Shown here piece after piece: positions 25,928 to 33,116 of a stretch of 64,000 bases of DNA; positions within the stretch are counted from its first letter, which is position 1; every line of letters begins with the position of its first letter. Source of the DNA: Dyadobacter diqingensis (lineage in GTDB: Bacteria > Bacteroidota > Bacteroidia > Cytophagales > Spirosomataceae); assembly GCF_024220585.1 (NCBI RefSeq), contig NZ_JAMXKF010000007.1:306776-370775 (forward strand), read 5' to 3'. A program made the position numbers and the translations under genes. A model generated the notes under the pieces. It had not been told where the DNA came from. It did no database searches and saw nothing but the letters and a program-made list of their open reading frames with translations.

Positions 25928-26998
25928 CTACTTGATATACCTGAAATCTTCGTTTCCTTTTAAAGAAAGAAGCACGTCGTACATAAGCTGAATTACGTTT
26001 TGAACGTCATCCTTGTGTACCATCTCTACCGTTGTATGCATGTATTTCAGCGGAAGAGAAATCAACGCCGAAGCTATTCCTTCCGTTGAATAAGCAAAAG
26101 CATCCGTATCAGTTCCCGTAGAACGGCTCACCGCCTGACGCTGATAAGGGATTTTCTTATCCTCAGCCACATTGATCAGCAAGTCGCGTACGTTGTTCTG
26201 TACCGCCGGTCCGTAACAAATCACCGGTCCGCTTCCACATTTCAGGTCGCCCTGCTCCTTCTTATTGTACATCGGCGACTGCGTGTCGTGCGTTACATCC
26301 GTACAAATAGCAAGATCCGGTTTCAGTCGACGGGAAATCATTTCAGCGCCTCGCAAACCGATTTCCTCCTGCACCGCATTAACGATGTAAAGGGTAAAAG
26401 GCAGATTTACATTATTCTCATGCAGCATCCGCGCTACTTCCGCGATCATAAAACCGCCCATTCGGTTGTCCAGTGCACGCCCGATGTAAAATTTGTCATT
26501 CAACTCATCCAGACCATCCACGAAAGTTGCAACCGTACCCACATGGATACCCATTTCAAGCACTTCTTCTTTTTTTGAAGCGCCCACGTCAATGAAAAGC
26601 TCATGCACTTTTGGCACCTGGTCTTTCGCCGTGTCGCGCACGTGGATTGCCGGCCAGCCAAAAACGCCTTTTACAACGCCTTTTGAAGTATGTAAATTAA
26701 CCCGCATGGAAGGCGCAATCGCTGCGTCCGAGCCACCGTTACGACGAACGTGGATATACCCGTCCTCAGAAATATAATTTACAAACCAGGAAATTTCATC
26801 CGAATGCGCTTCAATAACGACTTTATATTCCTGTCCGCCACCGATAACCCCGACAGCCGTTCCATAAACATCAATAATCTGGTCCTCAATGTAAGGTTTA
26901 ATATAATCCAGCCAGATCTGTTGTCCGGACGCCTCAAATCCTGTTGGCGACGCATTGTTTAAATACTTGTATAAAAACGCTTTGCTTTGTTCGGTCAT
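25928..26998 (-). CDS. M42-family metallopeptidase (glutamyl aminopeptidase/FrvX type)
   Basis: 356 aa, cytoplasmic. Metal ligands and catalytic residues are in the expected order: His65 in VIEAHSDEIS, the Asp in GRALDNRMGG, the Glu pair in VQEEIGLRGAE, Asp in CTDVTHD and the final His in MHTTVEMVHKDDV. M42 enzymes are large tetrahedral aminopeptidases that trim peptides released by other proteases. Full length for the family. Confidence 0.93.
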   Translation of the reverse strand: MTEQSKAFLYKYLNNASPTGFEASGQQIWLDYIKPYIEDQIIDVYGTAVGVIGGGQEYKVVIEAHSDEISWFVNYISEDGYIHVRRNGGSDAAIAPSMRVNLHTSKGVVKGVFGWPAIHVRDTAKDQVPKVHELFIDVGASKKEEVLEMGIHVGTVATFVDGLDELNDKFYIGRALDNRMGGFMIAEVARMLHENNVNLPFTLYIVNAVQEEIGLRGAEMISRRLKPDLAICTDVTHDTQSPMYNKKEQGDLKCGSGPVICYGPAVQNNVRDLLINVAEDKKIPYQRQAVSRSTGTDTDAFAYSTEGIASALISLPLKYMHTTVEMVHKDDVQNVIQLMYDVLLSLKGNEDFRYIK

Positions 26999-27046
26999 AC
27001 TTTTTTAATTGAAATGTAATCACTCTATGTAGTCAGGAAATTTCCG

Positions 27047-27370
27047 TCACAGATATTTCAGAAATCCCCAGAATTTTCGGTTCTCAAGATATTCAAATTC
27101 GCGCTCATTTGCATAAGCTTCACGCTCAAAAGATATATTAAGATAGGCCAGATGATGTTCGCGATATTGAATTAACCGGATCAGATATTCTAAAAAATAC
27201 CATATATAAAAAGGCAGCAGGCCCAGTTCGAGCTGTTGGCGCAAATGAATACATTCATGATACAAAAGAACTTTCCCCGGTGCTTTTTTCTTCAAAAATA
27301 TAAAAGGGAAAATAGCCATACCTTCCACCCACAGGAACGAAAATGTCAGCAAATATCCCTTAAATTTCAT
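27047..27370 (-). CDS. Small HExxH protein, putative minimal zinc peptidase
   Basis: 107 aa. A hydrophobic N-terminus and second apolar stretch suggest membrane association. A zinc-type motif HECIH (His38, Glu39, His42) is followed by FEREAYANEREFE, where a glutamate could be the third ligand. Proteins of this size and layout are common and uncharacterised in Bacteroidota. Peptidase activity is inferred from the motif alone. Confidence 0.7.
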   Translation of the reverse strand: MKFKGYLLTFSFLWVEGMAIFPFIFLKKKAPGKVLLYHECIHLRQQLELGLLPFYIWYFLEYLIRLIQYREHHLAYLNISFEREAYANEREFEYLENRKFWGFLKYL

Positions 27371-27505
27371 ATCCGGCTTTTTTGAATCTTAACCCAATGT
27401 TAAATAAAAAATGTTGAATTATTGAAGGAATACCAATCAACAATTCAACATTTCTTCCTGGTCATTTTGTCTCAAAGCCGAGACCGATCCAGTTGTTTTG
27501 AAAGC

Positions 27506-27988
27506 CTATTCGCTGAACCGGCTGATATCCAAAACCTCAAATTCCATTAAGCCTGCCGGTACTTTTATTTCAGCTGTTTCGCCTACTTTCTTGCCCAGCA
27601 ATCCCTTTCCGATGGGCGAACCTACGGATATTCTTCCCGCCTTCAAATCCGCTTCCTCTTCCGAAACCAGCGTGTAAGTTACCTCCATGCCGTTTTTACG
27701 GTTCTTGATCTTCACTTTGGAAAGAATTGCAACCTGAGAATTGTCCATCGATGATTCATCAATCACCCTGGCATTTGACATAATTTCTTCCAGCTTGGCA
27801 ATCTTCATTTCATGCATTCCCTGTGCGTCTTTTGCGGCGTCATATTCAGCATTTTCACTTAGATCACCTTTGTCGCGTGCCTCTGCAATTTGTGCAGCAA
27901 TGGCAGTACGGCCTTTGGTTTTCATATCATTCAATTCATTTTTCAGCTTGTTTAATCCTTCCTCGGTATAGTATGAAATTTTAGCCAT
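27506..27988 (-). CDS. greA: Transcription elongation factor GreA
   Basis: 160 aa. The N-terminal coiled coil carries the diagnostic ARDKGDLSENAEYDAAKD loop whose acidic residues reach the RNA polymerase active site and stimulate cleavage of backtracked RNA. The C-terminal FKBP-like domain follows (SVGSPIGKGLLGKKVGE). A minus-strand hairpin with a T-run sits about 50 bp upstream of the start, with a good promoter above it, so expression may be attenuated. Confidence 0.97.
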   Translation of the reverse strand: MAKISYYTEEGLNKLKNELNDMKTKGRTAIAAQIAEARDKGDLSENAEYDAAKDAQGMHEMKIAKLEEIMSNARVIDESSMDNSQVAILSKVKIKNRKNGMEVTYTLVSEEEADLKAGRISVGSPIGKGLLGKKVGETAEIKVPAGLMEFEVLDISRFSE

Positions 27989-28027
27989 TTCTTAATTATG
28001 TTTAATATTTTCCGATGTTTAAAATTG

Positions 28028-28058
28028 GTGCCGGGGCAAAAAAAAAAGAACGGTTCCA
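28028..28058 (-). terminator. Terminator-like hairpin upstream of greA
   Basis: Read on the minus strand, arms AGAACGGT and ACCGTTCT (28037-28058) enclose a 6-nt loop and are followed by about ten Ts. It is 40-70 bp upstream of the greA start, in the same direction. It ends either a short RNA or an attenuated greA leader. Confidence 0.75.
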
Positions 28059-28160
28059 AGACCGTTCTACAAGAGTTCGTTCCAACCCGTAGTAGAAGAC
28101 TAGAAAACCTTAGCTTTTCGACAGCAATATCTTTTTATCTTTTCCATTGTTTTTAATATG
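28028..28160 (-). ncRNA. Candidate small RNA or greA attenuator leader
   Basis: Transcription from the predicted promoter would begin near 28160 and stop at the hairpin at 28028-28058, giving about 130 nt. The interval contains a second pairing, TTCTAC with GTAGAA, enclosing GTTGGAACGAAC. No open frame is present. No known RNA family was recognised. It could be an independent sRNA or the 5' leader of greA. Confidence 0.4.
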
Positions 28161-28165
28161 AACGA

Positions 28166-28196
28166 CAAAAATAGCAATATTTGTAAATGGTAACAA
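28166..28196 (-). promoter_or_regulatory. Bacteroidota-type promoter, minus strand
   Basis: On the minus strand TTG (28196-28194), 20 bp, then TATTTTTG (28173-28166) matches the -33 TTG / -7 TAnnTTTG consensus. It reads toward greA. The predicted start is near 28160. Confidence 0.5.
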
Positions 28197-28225
28197 GCCA
28201 AAATTGTTAAAAGCAGATACAATCC

Positions 28226-29146
28226 ATGCCTGATAAATTACGAATCATTTTTATGGGAACGCCTGAATTTGCTGTCCCCAGTTTAAGAAGTCTGGTAGAA
28301 AGCAATTCTAATGTAATTGCTGTAATTACCGTGCCAGATAAACCTGCCGGACGTGGTCAGAAACAAACGTCATCTCCCGTGAAAATATATGCAGAAGAAC
28401 AGGGAATCCCGGTTCTTCAACCTGAAAAACTCAAAAATCCTGAGTTTATTGCCCAATTAAAGGCTTTAAATGCAGATTTGCAAGTAGTAGTCGCATTTAG
28501 AATGCTGCCGGAAATTGTATGGAGTATGCCAAAATATGGCACATTTAACCTGCACGGCTCGTTATTGCCACAATATCGTGGTGCTGCGCCGATTAACTGG
28601 GCCGTAATAAATGGGGAAACTGAAACGGGTGTCACCACATTTTTTATTGAAAAGGAAATTGATACGGGTAAAATTATTTTCCAGGAAAAAGATCCGATCC
28701 AGGCGGATGATGACGCCGGTTCGGTGTATGAACGACTGATGGAGATCGGGGGAAAACTGGTTGTAAAAACCGTGAAGGCGATTGAAGATGGCAACTACCC
28801 TCAGGAGGCGCAGGACGAGTCGAAAGAAATAAAAATGGCTCCGAAAATTTTCAGGGAAACCTGTGAAATTGACTGGACACAGCCCGCCGAAAAAATACAC
28901 AATTTCGTACGCGGCCTTTCTCCTTATCCTGCCGCATGGACCACGTTAAACGGACTTTCCTGTAAAATTTTCAAGACAAGTATCACGGAAGACAACAGCG
29001 ACGGACAACCTGGTGAATTTAAAACCGACCATAAAACTTCCCTGCAATTCCGCGCTGGTGATGTGTGGCTTTCGATTGAGGTTTTACAATTGGAAGGCAA
29101 AAAGAAAATGGCAACTGGCGATTTTTTAAGGGGTGCTAAATTGTAG
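28226..29146 (+). CDS. fmt: Methionyl-tRNA formyltransferase
   Basis: 306 aa. The N-terminal formyltransferase domain has MGTPEFAVPSLRSL, PAGRGQK and the catalytic NLHGSLLPQYRGAAPINWAV with the conserved His, followed by the FFIEKEIDTG segment. A C-terminal tRNA-binding domain (VRGLSPYPAAWT) completes it. It formylates Met-tRNAi for translation start. Divergent from the greA leader promoter. Confidence 0.97.
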   Translation: MPDKLRIIFMGTPEFAVPSLRSLVESNSNVIAVITVPDKPAGRGQKQTSSPVKIYAEEQGIPVLQPEKLKNPEFIAQLKALNADLQVVVAFRMLPEIVWSMPKYGTFNLHGSLLPQYRGAAPINWAVINGETETGVTTFFIEKEIDTGKIIFQEKDPIQADDDAGSVYERLMEIGGKLVVKTVKAIEDGNYPQEAQDESKEIKMAPKIFRETCEIDWTQPAEKIHNFVRGLSPYPAAWTTLNGLSCKIFKTSITEDNSDGQPGEFKTDHKTSLQFRAGDVWLSIEVLQLEGKKKMATGDFLRGAKL

Positions 29147-29171
29147 TCAATATGATCGGTTATAAAAATTG

Positions 29172-29342
29172 CTACAAATATTTTGGTGCTCTGCACCCGT
29201 CGTTCAACTTTCAGATCATCACGATATTTGTACATTTCATTTATAACACATAAGGAAAATCTTACAGGAAACGTCATGTCACAAATATTACGGCATTCCA
29301 TACCCCGGCGCCCAAAGAGCGTAACACCACAATATTTGTAAC
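29172..29342. repeat. Two degenerate palindromic elements bounded by ACAAATATT/AATATTTGT
   Basis: CTACAAATATTTTGGTGC at 29172 is partnered by GATATTTGTAC near 29223. CACAAATATTACGG at 29280 is partnered by CAATATTTGTAAC at 29330-29342. Each pair encloses about 50 bp with a smaller GGTGC/GCACC-type or GGCGC stem. The layout matches interspersed repeats common in this phylum. The interval from 29147 to 29420 has no gene. Confidence 0.6.
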
Positions 29343-29420
29343 ATATGATTTATGCGACAAATAAGATGTATCGCACCGAAATAATGACAAACATCATTCT
29401 GACTAAAAAGTTATAAACAA

Positions 29421-29912
29421 ATGCTTCTTTCCATTATCGTTGCCGTATCTGAAAATGGCGTTATCGGGCTTGACAACCAGCTTATCTGGCGATTGCCGGA
29501 TGACCTGAAAAGATTTAAACAACTGACGCTCGGCCATCCGATGATCATGGGCCGAAAAACCTTTGAATCCATCGGTAAACCACTTCCGGGCAGACAATCC
29601 ATTATCATCACCCGCGACAAAAATTTTTTTTTCGAAGGCACTATCGTGGTCAATACCCTCGAAGACGCTATTGAAGCAGCAAAACAAACAGGCACAGACG
29701 AAGCTTTTGTCGTGGGCGGAGGAGAAATTTACAATCAGGTTCAGCCTATTTGTGACAAACTGTATATCACAGAAGTTCATACTGATATTGAAGGAGATAC
29801 ATTTTTCAAAATAGAAAATCCTGAGTTATGGAAAGAGTCTGAACGAATTCATCACGAGTCTGACGAAAAGCATGCTATTTCTTTTGATTTTGTCGATTTT
29901 GTCAGAAAATGA
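29421..29912 (+). CDS. folA: Dihydrofolate reductase
   Basis: 163 aa, full length. Family motifs: IVAVSENGVIGLDNQLIWRL (substrate loop), DLKRFKQLTLGHPMIMGRKT, LPGRQSIIITR and the NADPH-binding FVVGGGEIYNQV. It reduces dihydrofolate to tetrahydrofolate. It lies downstream of fmt, whose formyl donor depends on folate, though a repeat-filled spacer of 274 bp separates them. Confidence 0.96.
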   Translation: MLLSIIVAVSENGVIGLDNQLIWRLPDDLKRFKQLTLGHPMIMGRKTFESIGKPLPGRQSIIITRDKNFFFEGTIVVNTLEDAIEAAKQTGTDEAFVVGGGEIYNQVQPICDKLYITEVHTDIEGDTFFKIENPELWKESERIHHESDEKHAISFDFVDFVRK

Positions 29913-30013
29913 ACCACATCTGATTGGCACTGACCGATACAAATCGTCTTGCCGGTGACAGATTTTTTTTTGTTAAACTATTCATTCTGTTACCATTCGT
30001 TACAAATTTCCTG

Positions 30014-30021
30014 TAAATTTG
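30014..30021 (+). promoter_or_regulatory. Possible -7 element TAAATTTG upstream of the esterase gene
   Basis: Exact match to TAnnTTTG, 32 bp before the esterase start. No TTG occurs at the expected -33 spacing, so support is partial. Confidence 0.3.
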
Positions 30022-30053
30022 ACACTTATATTGACCCAGTGCGACCATAAAGA

Positions 30054-31160
30054 ATGCTTAAAGAATTAGATACGTTAAAAGATACGCTTACTATAACGTT
30101 AACGACACCAGACTCAGACAACCGTCCTATATTTATTACAGGTAACTTTTGCAAATGGCTACCGGACCTGCCTCATTATCAAATGAAAAAGATAGCTCCG
30201 GGACGTTATAGCTTCGAATTCCCATCCGATTTCGGATTTCCGTTCCCTCTTGAATATAAATACACGCGGGGCGGCTGGGACCAGGTGGAACTTGACCGTT
30301 ACGGACAGCCTTATGGCAACCGGACTATTGCTAAAAATACCGGTGTCATTGCAGATTTTGTAACCAGATGGCAAATTGACAACTCCACGAAACTGGATTT
30401 GATGCCCATTATTGAGGTACTTTCCGAAACTTTTGAAATTCCTCAGCTGCATAAGGATCGCCGTGTGCACGTGCTTTTACCTCACGATTATTACGCGCAG
30501 CCCGACCGCCGGTATCCGGTGTTGTACATGACGGATGCCCAAAATCTTTTTGGCGAAGGTTCCCCTTATGGAAACTGGCAAATTGACCGCAGCCTTGCAG
30601 CATTGGCAGGTGAGGATAAAGCAAACGTTATCATCGTGGCAATTGACCATGGCGGAGACGAACGTGTGCAGGAATTTTCCCCTTACGACAATCCGAATTT
30701 AGGAAAAGGGTTGGGTAATCTGTTCCTGAAATTTGTTACGGAAACGCTCAAACAGCAAATAGATGCAACGTACAGAACGCTCCCGGATCGCCTGAATACC
30801 GGTATGGGCGGCAGTTCGGTTGGCGGTTTGTTAAGTATGTATGCGGCACTGATGTATCCGAATGTTTTCGGGAGATTGATGATCTTCTCGCCTTCGCTCT
30901 GGATTTCGCGAAAGATTTATTTCGATGCGATTCACTTCTTTGAGCCTTTTGAAACCCGGATCTATCTGTACGGCGGCGGACAGGAAGGTTCTGAAATGAT
31001 CCCTAACATCACAAAATTACAGGAAACACTTGCCAATCAGGGATTTGGATATAGCCGCGTAAAAATCAAAACCTCACTGAATCCGAAAGGAAAACACTCC
31101 GAAGAATGCTGGGGAAAAGAATTTCCAAAAGCATTGAAGTGGCTTTACGGAGGAGAATAG
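30054..31160 (+). CDS. Esterase-D-like alpha/beta hydrolase with an N-terminal carbohydrate-binding-like domain
   Basis: 368 aa, no signal peptide. Residues about 8-100 form a CBM20/48-like beta-sandwich (FITGNFCKWLP ... PLEYKYTRGGWDQVE). The C-terminal part is an enterochelin-esterase/Fes-like hydrolase with VLYMTDAQNLFG, VIIVAIDHGGDER and the nucleophile elbow GGSSVGG, Ser255 the likely nucleophile. The late His is in KGKHSEECW. Related proteins hydrolyse acyl esters or siderophore esters. The carbohydrate-binding-like module suggests a sugar-linked substrate, which remains a guess. Confidence 0.85.
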   Translation: MLKELDTLKDTLTITLTTPDSDNRPIFITGNFCKWLPDLPHYQMKKIAPGRYSFEFPSDFGFPFPLEYKYTRGGWDQVELDRYGQPYGNRTIAKNTGVIADFVTRWQIDNSTKLDLMPIIEVLSETFEIPQLHKDRRVHVLLPHDYYAQPDRRYPVLYMTDAQNLFGEGSPYGNWQIDRSLAALAGEDKANVIIVAIDHGGDERVQEFSPYDNPNLGKGLGNLFLKFVTETLKQQIDATYRTLPDRLNTGMGGSSVGGLLSMYAALMYPNVFGRLMIFSPSLWISRKIYFDAIHFFEPFETRIYLYGGGQEGSEMIPNITKLQETLANQGFGYSRVKIKTSLNPKGKHSEECWGKEFPKALKWLYGGE

Positions 31161-31223
31161 TTTGAGCCACAGGTTGCTTTGGGCATGGAGCTCAGGGCAT
31201 GGATGGCCTCGGTACAAAACCTT

Positions 31224-31285
31224 AAAACCCCTGTTTTCTGTCTTTCTTCCAATTTCACGGAACAAGACAATAAACAGGGGTTTTT
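31224..31285. terminator. Bidirectional terminator between esterase and hslU
   Basis: Arms AAAACCCCTGTTT (31224-31236) and AAACAGGGGTTTT (31272-31284) are exact, with further TGTCTT/AAGACA pairing inside the loop. A and T tracts flank both sides, suiting two convergent genes. Confidence 0.8.
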
Positions 31286-31353
31286 CAATAAATCAGTAAA
31301 GGGAAACGCCAGGAAGCACATTTTGTGCAATCCCCTTGCCCCTCCCCCCAAGC

Positions 31354-32751
31354 CTACAAAATAAACTGGCTAAGGTCTCTGTTCTTCACCAAATGAGATA
31401 ATTTTTCGTTAACCAGATCCGCCGTTACGACGATCGCTGAGTCTGGTCCGATCACATCCGGGATATCAAACATAAAGTCATTCAAAAGCAGGCTCATCAC
31501 CGTCTGCAAACGACGGGCACCGATATTTTCAACTTCACTGTTAACTTCAAAAGCAATACGTGCCATTTCACGAAGTGCGCCATCTTCAAATTGTAAATCC
31601 ACGCCTTCGGCCTCCATCATTGCTTCATACTGTTTTGTCAAAGCATTTTTCGGCGTCTTCAAAATTTGATAAAAATCGCTTTCCGTAAGACTGTTGAGCT
31701 CAACCCGGATCGGGAAACGCCCCTGTAATTCAGGAATTAGGTCAGACGGTTTCGCCACATGAAAAGCACCCGCTGCGATGAAAAGGATATGGTCTGTATT
31801 GATGACGCCATGTTTTGTATTAACAGCACTGCCTTCCACGATCGGAAGCAAGTCGCGCTGTACGCCTTCACGGCTCACATCCGGTCCACTCCCGCCTGAA
31901 CGGCTTGAAGCAACCTTATCGATTTCGTCAATAAAAATAATACCCAGGTTTTCCGCTTTCTGGATCGCCTCCATTTTCACCTCATCCATATCGATCAACT
32001 TTCCTGCCTCTTCGTCCAGGAGGAGTTTTTTAGCCTCACCCACGGTCACCTTGCGTTTTTTTCCACGACGCGGCACCATGTTACCGATCATTTCCTGAAT
32101 ATTCATCATCGAAATATCATCCATCGCGCCGCCGATCATGCCCACACTGGGTGACTGGTTTTGCTGGATTTCAATTTCTATTTTCCGTTCATCCAGTTCG
32201 CCGTTACGTATTTTCTCACGGAAACGTTCGCGCGTGCGCTGGTTCAGTTCGTTATCATCGTCCGGGATGGCGCCATTGGCATCGCCGTTATCCGGGCGGG
32301 GTTTGATGACATTGCTTCCATGGATTGGCGGAATCAAAGCATCCAGAATAATATCTTCAACGGCCTGTTCAGCCTTAATTTTTACCTCTTCCTTTTTCTG
32401 GGTGCGTACCATGCCCACGGCCTGTTCCACCAGGTCTCGCACCATACTTTCAACGTCACGACCTACATAACCAACTTCTGTAAATTTGGAAGCTTCCACT
32501 TTTACGAAAGGTGCATCGGCGATTTTTGCCAGTCTTCGTGCAATTTCAGTTTTACCAACACCGGTCGCCCCGATCATCAGGATATTGTTCGGAATAATTT
32601 CTTTTTGAATATCCTCTGGACTATTCATGCGCCTCCATCTGTTCCGCAAAGCGATCGCGACATTGCGTTTTGCGTCATTTTGTCCGATTATATACTGATC
32701 CAGTTCAAAGACAATTTGTCGTGGCGTAAGGCGGTTTAAGTGTTCGGTCAT
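31354..32751 (-). CDS. hslU: ATP-dependent protease ATPase subunit HslU
   Basis: 465 aa, full length. Walker A GATGVGKT (61-68), the pore loop region VGYVGRDVES, an intermediate domain (about 110-245) and Walker B IIFIDEIDKVAS, followed by the sensor/C-terminal helical part. The terminus DLSQFIL is the tail that docks into HslV. HslU unfolds substrates for the HslV protease; hslV is not in this window. Cytoplasmic heat-shock protease partner. Confidence 0.97.
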   Translation of the reverse strand: MTEHLNRLTPRQIVFELDQYIIGQNDAKRNVAIALRNRWRRMNSPEDIQKEIIPNNILMIGATGVGKTEIARRLAKIADAPFVKVEASKFTEVGYVGRDVESMVRDLVEQAVGMVRTQKKEEVKIKAEQAVEDIILDALIPPIHGSNVIKPRPDNGDANGAIPDDDNELNQRTRERFREKIRNGELDERKIEIEIQQNQSPSVGMIGGAMDDISMMNIQEMIGNMVPRRGKKRKVTVGEAKKLLLDEEAGKLIDMDEVKMEAIQKAENLGIIFIDEIDKVASSRSGGSGPDVSREGVQRDLLPIVEGSAVNTKHGVINTDHILFIAAGAFHVAKPSDLIPELQGRFPIRVELNSLTESDFYQILKTPKNALTKQYEAMMEAEGVDLQFEDGALREMARIAFEVNSEVENIGARRLQTVMSLLLNDFMFDIPDVIGPDSAIVVTADLVNEKLSHLVKNRDLSQFIL

Positions 32752-33116
32752 AGTGGATTTATAAAATATACTAAACTTAAATTTTAAAAGATGTGCTCAG
32801 AACGAAGAAAAAACCTGTTTTCCTGTTAAAAAAGCAGTCATAAACTACCCTTTTAACGCTAAAATGCAAGCCTGGATATTTCAATGCCTAAATATATTCT
32901 GCACAGTTTAAACTATAAAAAAATGATACCAAGCGGAAATAATTCAGAACGGTAATTGCAAGTGAATCTTTTTAGTAAATTGCCGTCCGAAAAGCATTTT
33001 GATAGTCATTAATATCATTGGTGAAATTTACTTTTAAATAAAACTAAAAGGATTTAGCAATTGATTAACTGATTATAAACTGCTACCATAAACATCAAAA
33101 AAGGTTTTCCCTTGAC
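32752..33116. other. Divergent intergenic stretch between hslU and the GH92 gene
   Basis: 365 bp, AT-rich, presumably holding two divergent promoters. No exact TAnnTTTG element, repeat or hairpin was recognised. Confidence 0.4.

Noticed and set aside
32161..32739. Plus-strand 192-codon frame
   Set aside because: Antisense shadow of hslU, which has complete and convincing motifs.
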